33,339 nt of DNA from Pseudomonadota bacterium. GTDB taxonomy: Bacteria > Pseudomonadota > Gammaproteobacteria > Burkholderiales > Casimicrobiaceae. The stretch spans positions 162,314 through 195,652 of the forward strand of contig JAFEDD010000004.1 of NCBI GenBank assembly GCA_018241765.1, in the 5' to 3' direction. Position numbers and translations under genes: made by a program. Positions 8,819-16,014 of this stretch are shown in pieces. Each line of letters starts with the position of its first letter. Position 1 is the first letter of the stretch. A model generated the notes under the pieces. That model was not told the origin of the DNA. It saw nothing but the letters and a program-made list of their open reading frames with translations, and made no database searches.

Positions 8819-8845
8819 AGCGTGCGCCGTTTGCGGCCGCACGCT
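8819..8845. other. Stable hairpin in the gcv leader/intergenic region
   Basis: AGCGTGCG (8819-8826) and CGCACGCT (8838-8845) are perfect inverted repeats, and the inner CCG/CGG extends the stem to about 11 bp with one bulge and a 4-base loop. It lies upstream of the riboswitch aptamer, between it and the candidate -10 at 8864-8869. There is no T-run on either side, so it is not a simple terminator. It may be a leader structure of the gcv transcript. Confidence 0.4.
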
Positions 8846-8863
8846 TCTCCTGATTCGCGGCAA

Positions 8864-8869
8864 ATTCTA
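8864..8869 (-). promoter_or_regulatory. Candidate -10 element for the gcv operon
   Basis: TAGAAT on the minus strand (plus-strand ATTCTA), in an otherwise very GC-rich stretch, about 130 bases upstream of the riboswitch. No good -35 hexamer is present at the expected distance, so the call rests on the -10 alone. Confidence 0.3.
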
Positions 8870-8957
8870 CCAACCGATCCGGCGACGACGCGCCGGTGGG
8901 GCCCCGGCGGCCGCGTGCGTGCGTCCGCGCGGTCGGCCCGCCCCGCGGCGGCCCGCC

Positions 8958-8963
8958 TACAAT
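8958..8963 (+). promoter_or_regulatory. Candidate -10 element for the DUF1993 gene
   Basis: TACAAT in a GC-rich context (CCTACAATGG), a form often seen at -10 in beta-proteobacteria. It is 58 bases before the DUF1993 start codon. No clear -35 hexamer is visible. Confidence 0.35.
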
Positions 8964-9021
8964 GGGGCTCGCCGCGCCGTGCGCGGTGTTTTGCGTGCCA
9001 TTTTTTTGAAAAGCTCAGCCC

Positions 9022-9525
9022 ATGTCGATCTCGATGTATGAACTTTCGGTGCCGGTGTTCAGCCGCTATCTCGGCAACCTGATGCAGCAGCTCGACAAGG
9101 GTGCCGCCTACGCGAGCGAGCGGCGCATCGACGAATCCGTGCTGCCGGGGCTGCGCCTCTTTCCCGACATGTTTCCGCTCTCGAAGCAGGTGCAGATCGC
9201 CTGCGATTTCGCCAAGGGCGCGTCCGCGCGGCTCGCCGGCGTGGAGGTGCCGAAGTTCGACGATGGCGAGCGGACGCTCGCTGAGCTTGGTGCGCGCTGC
9301 GCTCGCACGCGGGAATTTCTGGCCAGCTTGCGCGCCGAGCAGTTCGTCGGCAGCGAGACGCGCACGATCGACATCACGGCGGGCGGCCAACCCGTGCAGT
9401 TCGTCGGGCTCGCTTATTTGAGCGGCTATGCGCTGCCCAATTTCTACTTTCACCTGACCACGGCCTACAACCTGCTGCGCCACGCCGGCGTCGCGCTCGG
9501 CAAGCGCGATTTCATCGGCGGCTGA
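9022..9525 (+). CDS. DUF1993 family protein
   Basis: A 167-residue helical protein matching the DUF1993 family, which resembles the DinB/YfiT four-helix fold. Recognisable parts are the N-terminal MYELSVPVFSRYLGNLMQQL, the central LFPDMFPLSKQVQIACDFAK and the C-terminal LPNFYFHLTTAYNLLRHAGV followed by GKRDFIGG. No signal peptide or membrane segment is present. Members are widespread but have no established function. It is transcribed divergently from the gcv operon and lies 43 bases before a DUF2147 gene on the same strand. The Shine-Dalgarno sequence is weak. Confidence 0.9.
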   Translation: MSISMYELSVPVFSRYLGNLMQQLDKGAAYASERRIDESVLPGLRLFPDMFPLSKQVQIACDFAKGASARLAGVEVPKFDDGERTLAELGARCARTREFLASLRAEQFVGSETRTIDITAGGQPVQFVGLAYLSGYALPNFYFHLTTAYNLLRHAGVALGKRDFIGG

Positions 9526-9568
9526 GCGAAGCCCCGACCCGTCCCATCATGCCCTGCAAGGAGTCTCC

Positions 9569-10015
9569 ATGAAACGCGCCATCCCTGTTCTCGCCACCCT
9601 CATCGCGGCCCTCGGCGCCAGCGCTTCCTTCGCCCAGACGCCGGTCGGACTGTGGCGGACCATCGACGATGCCAGCGGCAAGGAAAAGTCGCTGGTGCGC
9701 ATCGCCGAGAACGCGGGCGTGCTGACCGGCAAGATCGAAAAGCTCGCCGATCCGAACAAGCAGGACTCGAAGTGCGACGAATGCTCGGACGCCCGCAAGG
9801 GGCAGCCGGTGCTCGGCATGACGATCCTGCGCAACGTTCGCCACAATGAATCGGACAAGGCGCTGTGGGATGGCGGCGACATCCTCGACCCGAACAACGG
9901 CAAGATCTACCGCGTGCGGCTGACACCGAGCAGCGACAACAAGAAGCTCGAAGTGCGCGGCTACATCGGCACGCCGCTCCTGGGCCGCACGCAGACGTGG
10001 CAGCGGGTCGAATAG
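9569..10015 (+). CDS. DUF2147 family exported protein
   Basis: A 148-residue protein with a clear Sec signal peptide (MKRAIPVLATLIAALGASASFA, cleavage before QTPVG). The mature part is a DUF2147 domain: PVGLWRTIDDASGKEKSLVRI, a LTGKIEKL strand, GMTILRNVRHNESDKALWDG and a C-terminal LEVRGYIGTPLLGRTQTW. Cys residues in SKCDECSDARKG match the usual pair in this family. A strong AGGAG is 5 bases before the ATG. Family members are periplasmic or outer-surface proteins of unknown function. It may be co-transcribed with the DUF1993 gene; a palindromic repeat follows immediately downstream. Confidence 0.92.
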   Translation: MKRAIPVLATLIAALGASASFAQTPVGLWRTIDDASGKEKSLVRIAENAGVLTGKIEKLADPNKQDSKCDECSDARKGQPVLGMTILRNVRHNESDKALWDGGDILDPNNGKIYRVRLTPSSDNKKLEVRGYIGTPLLGRTQTWQRVE

Positions 10016-10031
10016 CACGCCGGAAGCGTAA

Positions 10032-10147
10032 CAACTTTTTGCTCAACTGACGTCCATGACAGGCTTGGCGGCCGATTTGCACTGAAGTCGACTTTACGTG
10101 TTTTCATGCTGCAAGCCCATTTCAGGCGAGGTTTCATCACAAAGTTG
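10032..10147. repeat. Dispersed palindromic element, copy A
   Basis: A 116-base imperfect palindrome. Arms 10032-10067 and 10112-10147 are both 36 bases, beginning CAACTTT and ending near GGGCTTG. The central loop contains GAAGTCGACTT (10084-10094). It shares arm ends, a conserved CAGGCTTG/CAAGCCC core and the loop motif with copies at 22216-22339 and 27356-27476. It lies between the DUF2147 gene and the MBOAT gene, both on the plus strand. It is the most diverged copy in its arms. Confidence 0.75.
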
Positions 10148-10213
10148 TTGGCTCGCTGAATCGTTCGCTACCCCTCGTGAGAGCGCGGGGAACGTCTTGC
10201 GGGCGGCTTGGCC

Positions 10214-11641
10214 ATGACCTTCGACTCGCTGACCTTCGCGCTCTTCCTCGCGATCGTCTTTCCGTGCTACGTGTTGCTGCGCTCCTGGAGCGCACGCAAG
10301 AACCTGCTGCTCGTCGCGAGCTGCGTGTTCTACGGCGCCTGGAATCCGTTCTTCCTGAGCCTGCTCGCCTTCACCACCGTGTTCGACTGGTGGGCGGCGC
10401 AGCGCATTCACGCCGCGACCGACGGGCCGACGCGACGCCGCTGGTTCTGGGCCTCGATCGCGGCGAGCCTGTCGCTGCTCGGCTTCTTCAAGTACGCGCA
10501 GTTCTTCGCCAACACCGCGATCGACGCGCTCGCGCTGGTCGGCGTGCGCTACCAACCGCTCGACCTCGGCATCGTGCTGCCGCTGGGCATCTCGTTCTAT
10601 ACGTTCGAGTCGATCTCCTACATCGTCGACGTCTACAAGAAGCGCATCACGCCGACCCGCAACCTGCGTGACTACGGCCTCTTCATGACGTTCTTTCCGC
10701 ATCTGGTGGCCGGCCCCATCATGCGCTTCGCGGACTTCAACGCGCAGAGCACGACGCCGCGCACGGTCAGCGCCGAGGGCGTGGCGCTTGGCGCCTTCAT
10801 GCTGGTCGGCGGGTTGTTCCTGAAGATCGTCGGCGCCGACCAGATCTTCGCACCGGTCTCCGACACCGTGTTCGCGGCCGATTTCAAGGCCGGGTTCGTC
10901 GCCGCGTGGGCCGGCGCGTTTTCCTTCTCGATGCAGGTGTATTGCGACTTCGCCGGCTACTCGCTGGCCGCGCTCGGCATCGCCAAGATGCTCGGCTTTC
11001 ATCTGCCGCCGAACTTCGAAGCGCCGTTCGCCTCGGTCGGCATCGCCGAACTGTGGACGCGCTGGCACATCTCGCTGTCGAACTGGTTGCGCGACTACGT
11101 CTTCAACCCGCTCGGGCACTACCGCCGAGGCCGGTGGCGCGGCTACCTGAACGTGATGATCACCTTCACCGCCTGCGGCTTCTGGCACGGCGCGGCGTGG
11201 CACTTCGTCGTCTGGGGTGCGCTGCACGGCGTCTTCCTCGTCGTCGAGCGCATGCTGAAGGATTCACCGATCGGCCGCTGGCGCGTGTGGGGCATGCGCG
11301 GTGTGCGCTGGCTGCTCGCGCTCTTCACCTTCGCGCTCTTCGCCTGGGCCGTCGTGTATTTCCGCGCCGCGACGATCGGCCTTGCATGGCAGCGCACCCT
11401 CGCCATGTTCGGACTCGAACCCGCGGATGCCGCGAACCTCGCGTGGAACGGTGACAGCAAGGTGTTCGTCGTCGCGCTGCTCGTCGGGCTCGCCGCGCAG
11501 GCGTGGCTGAAACCGCGCAAGGGCTGGGCGTGGGTCAACACGATGGCGTGGCCGTGGCGCGTCGCGCTGCTCGCCATGATGGGGCTCGCCATCATCCTGT
11601 CGCCGGGAAAGACCAATGCGTTCATCTACTTCCAGTTCTGA
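10214..11641 (+). CDS. MBOAT family O-acyltransferase (AlgI-like)
   Basis: A 475-residue polytopic membrane protein of the MBOAT/AlgI family, which moves acyl groups (usually acetyl) across the inner membrane for modification of exported polysaccharides. Family signatures are MTFDSLTFALFLAIVF at the start, LPLGISFYTFESISYIVDVY (about 120-140), FFPHLVAGPIMRF, LWTRWHISLSNWLRDYVFNPLG (about 280-300) and the catalytic-His segment GFWHGAAWHFVVWGALHG (about 317-334). Many hydrophobic segments span the length. The ATG was chosen over an in-frame TTG two codons earlier. It overlaps the following SGNH-like gene by 26 bases, a coupling typical of two-part O-acetylation systems. No polysaccharide synthesis genes are in the window, so the acceptor is unknown. 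Confidence 0.9.
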   Translation: MTFDSLTFALFLAIVFPCYVLLRSWSARKNLLLVASCVFYGAWNPFFLSLLAFTTVFDWWAAQRIHAATDGPTRRRWFWASIAASLSLLGFFKYAQFFANTAIDALALVGVRYQPLDLGIVLPLGISFYTFESISYIVDVYKKRITPTRNLRDYGLFMTFFPHLVAGPIMRFADFNAQSTTPRTVSAEGVALGAFMLVGGLFLKIVGADQIFAPVSDTVFAADFKAGFVAAWAGAFSFSMQVYCDFAGYSLAALGIAKMLGFHLPPNFEAPFASVGIAELWTRWHISLSNWLRDYVFNPLGHYRRGRWRGYLNVMITFTACGFWHGAAWHFVVWGALHGVFLVVERMLKDSPIGRWRVWGMRGVRWLLALFTFALFAWAVVYFRAATIGLAWQRTLAMFGLEPADAANLAWNGDSKVFVVALLVGLAAQAWLKPRKGWAWVNTMAWPWRVALLAMMGLAIILSPGKTNAFIYFQF

Positions 11642-12647
11642 GGCTGCGGCGCGTCCTGCGCGCTGGCTGCTGACGTGGCTGCTCGCGCTCGCCATCGTCG
11701 TCGCCGGATGGGTCGCCTTCGAGCGCTACTGGCGTGCCCAAGGCTACGCGCCAAGCGTCGTCGACAGCCTCGATCTGTGGTCGCAGATGCGCGCCCGCGT
11801 CGACCGGCCCGCGCCGCCGCAACGCATCGCGCTGCTCGGCGCCTCGCGCATCCAGTACGGCATCTCGCCCTCGGCGTTTCGCGACGAAGCGCGTCGCCTT
11901 GGCCTCGACGTCGACCCGGTCATGCTCGCCGTCAACGGCCACTACCCGCTCGCCGCGTTGCGCGACCTGGCCGACGACCCGCAGTTCGTCGGCGTCGCGC
12001 TGGTCGGCATCGACTCCCGCGGCATGGACCGGCAAGTGTGGGACATGCAGGCACCGCACGTCCGCTACTACCACCACGACTGGAGCCCGTCGCGCGAATT
12101 GCATCGCCGCCTGCTGACGCGCCTGCAGGAACACGTCATCGCCGCGCGCCCCGAGTTCTCCATCGTCACGCTGATCAAGCGCGCCCTCGACGGTCAGGGG
12201 CCGCCCTACCGCGACTACGTGCTCTTTCAGCGCGACCGCTCGGCGGGGACGGATTACGCGCGCAGTGACGTCACCGCCATCCGCAACGCCCGCATCGCCG
12301 ACCTTCGCAAGTATTACCCGCGCTTCACGGCGCCCTCACCCGAGGCATGGCTCGCGGGAATGCGCGAAGTCGTCGGCTGGGTCGAGCGCATCAACGCACG
12401 CGGCGGCAAGGTCGTCTTCTATCGCGAACCGCTCTCCGGCGAACACCTCGAGCTCGACGAGCAGCACTTCCCCCGCGCGCAGTACTGGGATCGGCTCGCC
12501 GCGATCATGCCGGCCACGATGATCGACTTCCGCGACTACCCATCGCTGCAGTTCGACACGCCCGACACCTCGCACGTCGACATCAAGGACATCGACGCGC
12601 AAAGTCGTGCGCTCGTCCGCGTGCTCCGCGAGCAACACGTTTTCTAG
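11616..12647 (+). CDS. Membrane-anchored SGNH-hydrolase-like protein, MBOAT partner
   Basis: A 343-residue protein with one N-terminal membrane segment (about 19-36, LLTWLLALAIVVAGWVAF) and a large domain expected in the periplasm. GASRIQYGIS at about residues 75-84 resembles the serine-containing block I of SGNH-like O-acetyltransferase partners (the AlgJ/AlgX/DltD type), and DTSHVDIKD at about 318-326 supplies a candidate Asp/His pair. The start overlaps the MBOAT gene and has GGGAAAG 5 bases upstream, so the two are translated together. By analogy, the MBOAT passes the acyl group to the periplasm and this protein transfers it to the glycan. The SGNH assignment rests on two short motifs; the pairing is the stronger evidence. 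Confidence 0.7.
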   Translation: MRSSTSSSEAAARPARWLLTWLLALAIVVAGWVAFERYWRAQGYAPSVVDSLDLWSQMRARVDRPAPPQRIALLGASRIQYGISPSAFRDEARRLGLDVDPVMLAVNGHYPLAALRDLADDPQFVGVALVGIDSRGMDRQVWDMQAPHVRYYHHDWSPSRELHRRLLTRLQEHVIAARPEFSIVTLIKRALDGQGPPYRDYVLFQRDRSAGTDYARSDVTAIRNARIADLRKYYPRFTAPSPEAWLAGMREVVGWVERINARGGKVVFYREPLSGEHLELDEQHFPRAQYWDRLAAIMPATMIDFRDYPSLQFDTPDTSHVDIKDIDAQSRALVRVLREQHVF

Positions 12648-12688
12648 CCGCTCCCGGCGCCCGCCGCACCTCAGCGCAGCGCGACGAA

Positions 12689-13567
12689 TCAGCGCGGATC
12701 GGATGGCAGGCTCGCCGGCAGCAGCGGCACTTGCCGCGACAGCGCCGAGGCGATCTGGCCGCGTCCGGAGACGATCTGGAACTGCCCGTCGACCGCGCGC
12801 AATTGCAGCGGCGCGGAATCACGCTCTGCGTCGTCCTCGCCCGCCGCGTCGGGCAGCGCGGACAGGCGCTGCGGGCACATCCACAACCGGGCATGGGGCC
12901 GCCCGTCGGTGCGCGCGGCGAACGCCTGCGCGATGGTCGCGGCGACCACCTCCGGCGCGACATACGAGGTATCGACGATCAGATCGTAGTTGCGGTAATC
13001 GCGCAGTTCGATCCCGTACAGCGCGCGAAATCGCGTCGTCTCGAGCTGCGTGCGCGTGCGGTTGTTGGCCACCGCCTCATCGAGCGAGCGATGCTCCTCC
13101 TCGCTGCGCGACGCGGCAAACACGCGCTCGGCGCCGACCAATGGGTCAACTGACAGAAACACCTTGAACGCGGCCGGGATGAAATGCCACGCCAAGCGTG
13201 AGTCGACGATGATGTGATCGCGCGTCTCGCCGAGCTCGGTCGTATAGGCATCGATACGGTCATCGATGCTGCGGTCGCGCAGCGACTGCTCGTTGAGTTG
13301 CAGCGTCGTCAACCCCATGCTGGTCGCGATCTCGCGCTGCATCGCTCCGGCCGAGATGACCGGATAGCCAAGCGACGCGGAGAGGATGCGCGCCACCGAC
13401 GACTTGCCGCCACCGATGTCGCCGGAAAGCGTGACGATCTGTTTCAAGGGATAGGGCGCGCGGGCGTTGGGCAAACGGTGATTGTAGATTTCGGTGTCCC
13501 GCCGGCGCGGCTTGCTATAGCGCTCGCGAGCCGAAGGCCTGCCGGCTCGCATCATGAAGAGCCGCAT
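12689..13567 (-). CDS. Cytidylate-kinase-like P-loop protein with C-terminal extension
   Basis: Up to 292 residues. The core (about 42-215) resembles the cytidylate-kinase-like family: Walker A LSGDIGGGKSSVARILS, then YPVISAGAMQREIA, a DHIIVDSRLAWHF strand, FKVFLSVDP, and a C-terminal DYRNYDLIVDTSYVAPEVVA. The C-terminal ~75 residues fall outside the kinase and end with a segment (AVDGQFQIVSGRGQIASAL) that faintly recalls ParB/sulfiredoxin-type folds. The start is uncertain. The first ATG is given, but the conserved part begins only near residue 41 and no good ribosome-binding site is seen. It converges on the SGNH-like gene with a 41-base gap. The true substrate is unknown, and a housekeeping CMP-kinase role is not implied. 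Confidence 0.75.
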   Translation of the reverse strand: MRLFMMRAGRPSARERYSKPRRRDTEIYNHRLPNARAPYPLKQIVTLSGDIGGGKSSVARILSASLGYPVISAGAMQREIATSMGLTTLQLNEQSLRDRSIDDRIDAYTTELGETRDHIIVDSRLAWHFIPAAFKVFLSVDPLVGAERVFAASRSEEEHRSLDEAVANNRTRTQLETTRFRALYGIELRDYRNYDLIVDTSYVAPEVVAATIAQAFAARTDGRPHARLWMCPQRLSALPDAAGEDDAERDSAPLQLRAVDGQFQIVSGRGQIASALSRQVPLLPASLPSDPR

Positions 13568-13916
13568 GCGGACCCGAGTAACGTTTCACGGACTGCGGCA
13601 TCGGTACGCGCAGGTGCGATATGACGCTCTGACGGATTGAAAGGCGCCAGCGATGGTCGATCTTGGCAGAGCCCAACGCCGTGCAGACCATCGAGTAAGC
13701 GACCAAAACGCCCGGCAACAGATCAGCCGGGAACGCGGGCATGAAAGGCTGAGGGTGACATCGATCTATCTGGGAGCCTGGAGTCTGAGCTTGTCTGGGA
13801 ACCGACGCCACCCAGACCGCTCATGTCTCTTTGCAAAGACTCGAATTCCGAAGCGCCGAGACAATAGGCAAGCCATTGATTTCTAACAATTTTTATCGGA
13901 TTCTCTCTGCGGCTCT
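13568..13916. other. Non-coding or decayed stretch
   Basis: 349 bases without a supported gene. A minus-strand frame (up to 13811, continuing into the kinase gene's start in another frame) contains a stretch that looks protein-like but that I cannot assign. The base composition is visibly lower in GC than the neighbouring genes towards 13850-13930, consistent with acquired or decayed DNA. Confidence 0.4.
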
Positions 13917-14250
13917 CTAATTTCTCTTTGCAATTCTCTCTGTCAGCCGCCAGCAAGGAGCCGTGTCCGAGCCGGTGTTGACGATCATCCCGCGACGGCG
14001 CAGCCTGGTCAGCAGGCTGCTGATCTTGTTGGACTTCTGCTTGTCATCCAGCGCATCGCTCAGCTTGTCCATCAGCAACTGGTTGATCTCGGCACGGTTA
14101 CCGGCGACCGAAGGTCCTGGACATTGCGTTGCAGAGACGGCAGTCCATAGTCCGCCATCAATCGAAATGTGCGCGACGAATTCCGCGCCGTCCGCACGCT
14201 GAGCTCGCGCAGTTGCGTCAGCGGTTTGGGCTGTCCGTCGTGAAGCAGGA
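13917..14250 (-). pseudogene. Remnants of two winged-helix regulator-type domains
   Basis: Two minus-strand frames carry recognisable pieces with no intact gene. The upstream piece (about 14250-14101) reads QPKPLTQLRELSVRTARN, then RTFRLMADYGLPSLQRN. This resembles the winged-helix domain of HVO_A0114-type predicted regulators. The downstream piece (about 14100-13917), in another frame, reads NRAEINQLLMDKLSDAL and then KISSLLTRLRRRGMIVNTGS, ending GSDTAPCWRLTE. This matches the C-terminal winged helix of AlbA_2/RecG-like ATP-binding regulators. Neither has a start, partner domain or ribosome-binding site. They may be fragments left by deletion or past gene transfer. Confidence 0.5.
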
Positions 14251-14613
14251 AACGGGGCGGTTGTCAACGAAAAGCACAGCCGCCAATGATGCCAGGGTGC
14301 AAACCAGATACTTGGTGTCTCGCTCCTTTGCGGGAGCGGTCTATCCGGCTGTCGGACGGCAACAGTGCAACGCTTCATGATTGCTGGATCCGTGACATGT
14401 CTGTTCGATGATCGTAGCAGTGCGTGATGAACGTCGCTGACAAAGGCGTTGCGAGTGCAAATGTCCGCACTTCAGCAGGTGTCGAAAACGGACACGAAAA
14501 GGAATGGCTTCCAACGGGCAACAGCCCCCACTCGAACCGGGAAATGCCCCTCGTCACGACGAACCAGAACTGATCGCCAGAGTGACAAAAGTCTGTTTGT
14601 GCAAGCCGCTTAC
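14251..14613. other. Intergenic stretch without a supported gene
   Basis: Between the winged-helix remnants and the hairpin downstream of mnmE. One minus-strand frame is open across it but is only the out-of-frame continuation of the mnmE shadow. No promoter, repeat copy or RNA gene was recognised. Confidence 0.4.
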
Positions 14614-14644
14614 AGGGACACCAGCAGACACTGGCGGAGTCCCT
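14614..14644 (-). terminator. Possible hairpin terminator after mnmE
   Basis: AGGGAC (14614-14619) pairs with GTCCCT (14639-14644), and CCAG (14621-14624) pairs with CTGG (14631-14634), separated by an asymmetric internal loop. The hairpin begins 10 bases after the mnmE stop codon. No U-run follows on the minus strand, so an intrinsic-terminator role is only a possibility; it could instead protect the 3' end. Confidence 0.4.
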
Positions 14645-14654
14645 CAGCAAAAAC

Positions 14655-15983
14655 TCACTTGCCGATGCAAAACCGACTGAAGATTTCCCCAAGAAGATCG
14701 TCGGCCGTGAATTCGCCGACGATGGTGCCGAGTGCTTCGTGCGCTCGGCGCAGTTCTTCGGCAAAAAGTTCGAGAGCGCCGTGGGCGAGTTCCTCGCCGG
14801 CGGCGTCGACGTGAGCGAGCGCGCGGCGCAGCGCGTCGACATGGCGCTCGCGGGCGATGAAGCTGCCTTCCTCGCGGTAATGAAAGCCGACGCTGTCGGT
14901 GATGGCGGTGGCGAGCAGTTCGAGACCGGCACCGGTCCGCGCCGACAGCCAGATGCCGTCGTCGTCGGCGCGCGGCGTGGCGCCCCGTTGCAGGTCGATC
15001 TTGTTGTGCACGATGAGGCGCGGCAGCGCGGCCGGCAGCTCATCGAGCAGTGTCGGCGGCACCGGCGAGCCGGCCTCGACCAGCACCAGCGCGAGGTCGG
15101 CTTCCGCAATGGCGGCCCGCGTGCGTGCGATGCCCATCGCCTCCACCGGGTCCTCGGTTTCGCGCAGGCCCGCCGTGTCGACCACTTCGGCCGCGAGACC
15201 GTGAATGTCGATGCGCGAGCGGATCGCATCGCGCGTGGTGCCGGCGATCGGCGTCACGATGGCGATGTCGTCGCCAGCCAGGGCATTGAGCAGGCTCGAC
15301 TTGCCGACGTTCGGCGCTCCGGCGAGCACGATGCGGATGCCGTCGTGCAGCAGTTGGCCGCGGGTGGCGGCGGCCAGCACGTCGTCGAGCGCGGCGCGCG
15401 TTGCGGCGAGCTTTTCGGCGGCCCGTTCGGATTCGAGAAACTCGACGTCTTCCTCGGGAAAATCGAGCGTCGCCTCGACGAACATGCGCAAGTGGATGAG
15501 CCGCTCGCGCAGCGCCTGCACGAGCTTCGAGAATTCGCCGCTCAGCGACCTTGCGGCTGCCCGCGCGGCGCTTTCGGTCGCCGCATCGATGACATCGGCG
15601 ACGGCTTCGGCCTGGGCGAGATCGAGCTTGCCGTTGAGATACGCGCGGCGCGTGAATTCGCCGGGCTCGGCGTGACGCGCGCCGAGCTCGAGCACACGGC
15701 GCAGGAGCAGCCGCAGCGCCATCGGCGAGCCATGGCCGTGCAATTCGAGCACGTCTTCGCCGGTGAAGGAGGCAGGGGCCGCAAAGTAGAGCGCGAGCCC
15801 TTCGTCGATGAGGGCGCCGCCGGCGTCGCGAAAGCGCACGAAGTGGGCAACGCGCGGCACGGGGCGCTGACCGAGCAGCCGCTCGGCCATCGCCGCGAGC
15901 GCGGGGCCGGAGACCCGCACGATGCCGACTCCGCCTCGCCCCGGCGCGGTCGCGATGGCGGCGATGGCGTCGGCGGGCGGCAT
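14655..15983 (-). CDS. mnmE: tRNA uridine-5-carboxymethylaminomethyl modification GTPase
   Basis: A 442-residue protein. With MnmG, MnmE modifies U34 of tRNAs reading NNA/NNG codons. The N-terminal tetrahydrofolate-binding domain begins DAIAAIATAPGRGGVGIVRVSG. The G domain has G1 GAPNVGKSSLLNAL (about 224-237), G2 TPIAGTTRD, G3 DTAGLRETEDPVE and G4 VHNKIDL. The C-terminal helix ends FCIGK, the conserved cysteine motif needed for modification. The open frame extends 35 residues upstream, but that part lacks similarity and overlaps yidC, so the ATG at 15983 was chosen. It follows yidC by 31 bases in the rpmH-rnpA-yidD-yidC-mnmE cluster. Confidence 0.97.
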   Translation of the reverse strand: MPPADAIAAIATAPGRGGVGIVRVSGPALAAMAERLLGQRPVPRVAHFVRFRDAGGALIDEGLALYFAAPASFTGEDVLELHGHGSPMALRLLLRRVLELGARHAEPGEFTRRAYLNGKLDLAQAEAVADVIDAATESAARAAARSLSGEFSKLVQALRERLIHLRMFVEATLDFPEEDVEFLESERAAEKLAATRAALDDVLAAATRGQLLHDGIRIVLAGAPNVGKSSLLNALAGDDIAIVTPIAGTTRDAIRSRIDIHGLAAEVVDTAGLRETEDPVEAMGIARTRAAIAEADLALVLVEAGSPVPPTLLDELPAALPRLIVHNKIDLQRGATPRADDDGIWLSARTGAGLELLATAITDSVGFHYREEGSFIARERHVDALRRALAHVDAAGEELAHGALELFAEELRRAHEALGTIVGEFTADDLLGEIFSRFCIGK

Positions 15984-16014
15984 CGGCTTCAGGCGGCGCC
16001 GGTTGCGGCGCGAC

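Noticed and set aside
8736-9021. Second glycine aptamer upstream of the first
   Set aside because: No second copy of the conserved core (GCCGAAGG-type) or of the AAAGGACAG flank is present.
10032-10147. Palindromic repeats as integron attC sites
   Set aside because: The size and hairpin shape are similar, but I do not find the paired RYYYAAC and GTTRRRY core sites in the right places in any of the three copies, and no cassette-like genes or integrase are near.
13515-13811. Minus-strand frame considered as a transposase or membrane-protein fragment
   Set aside because: No DDE or other transposase motif could be recognised, and there are no terminal inverted repeats around it.
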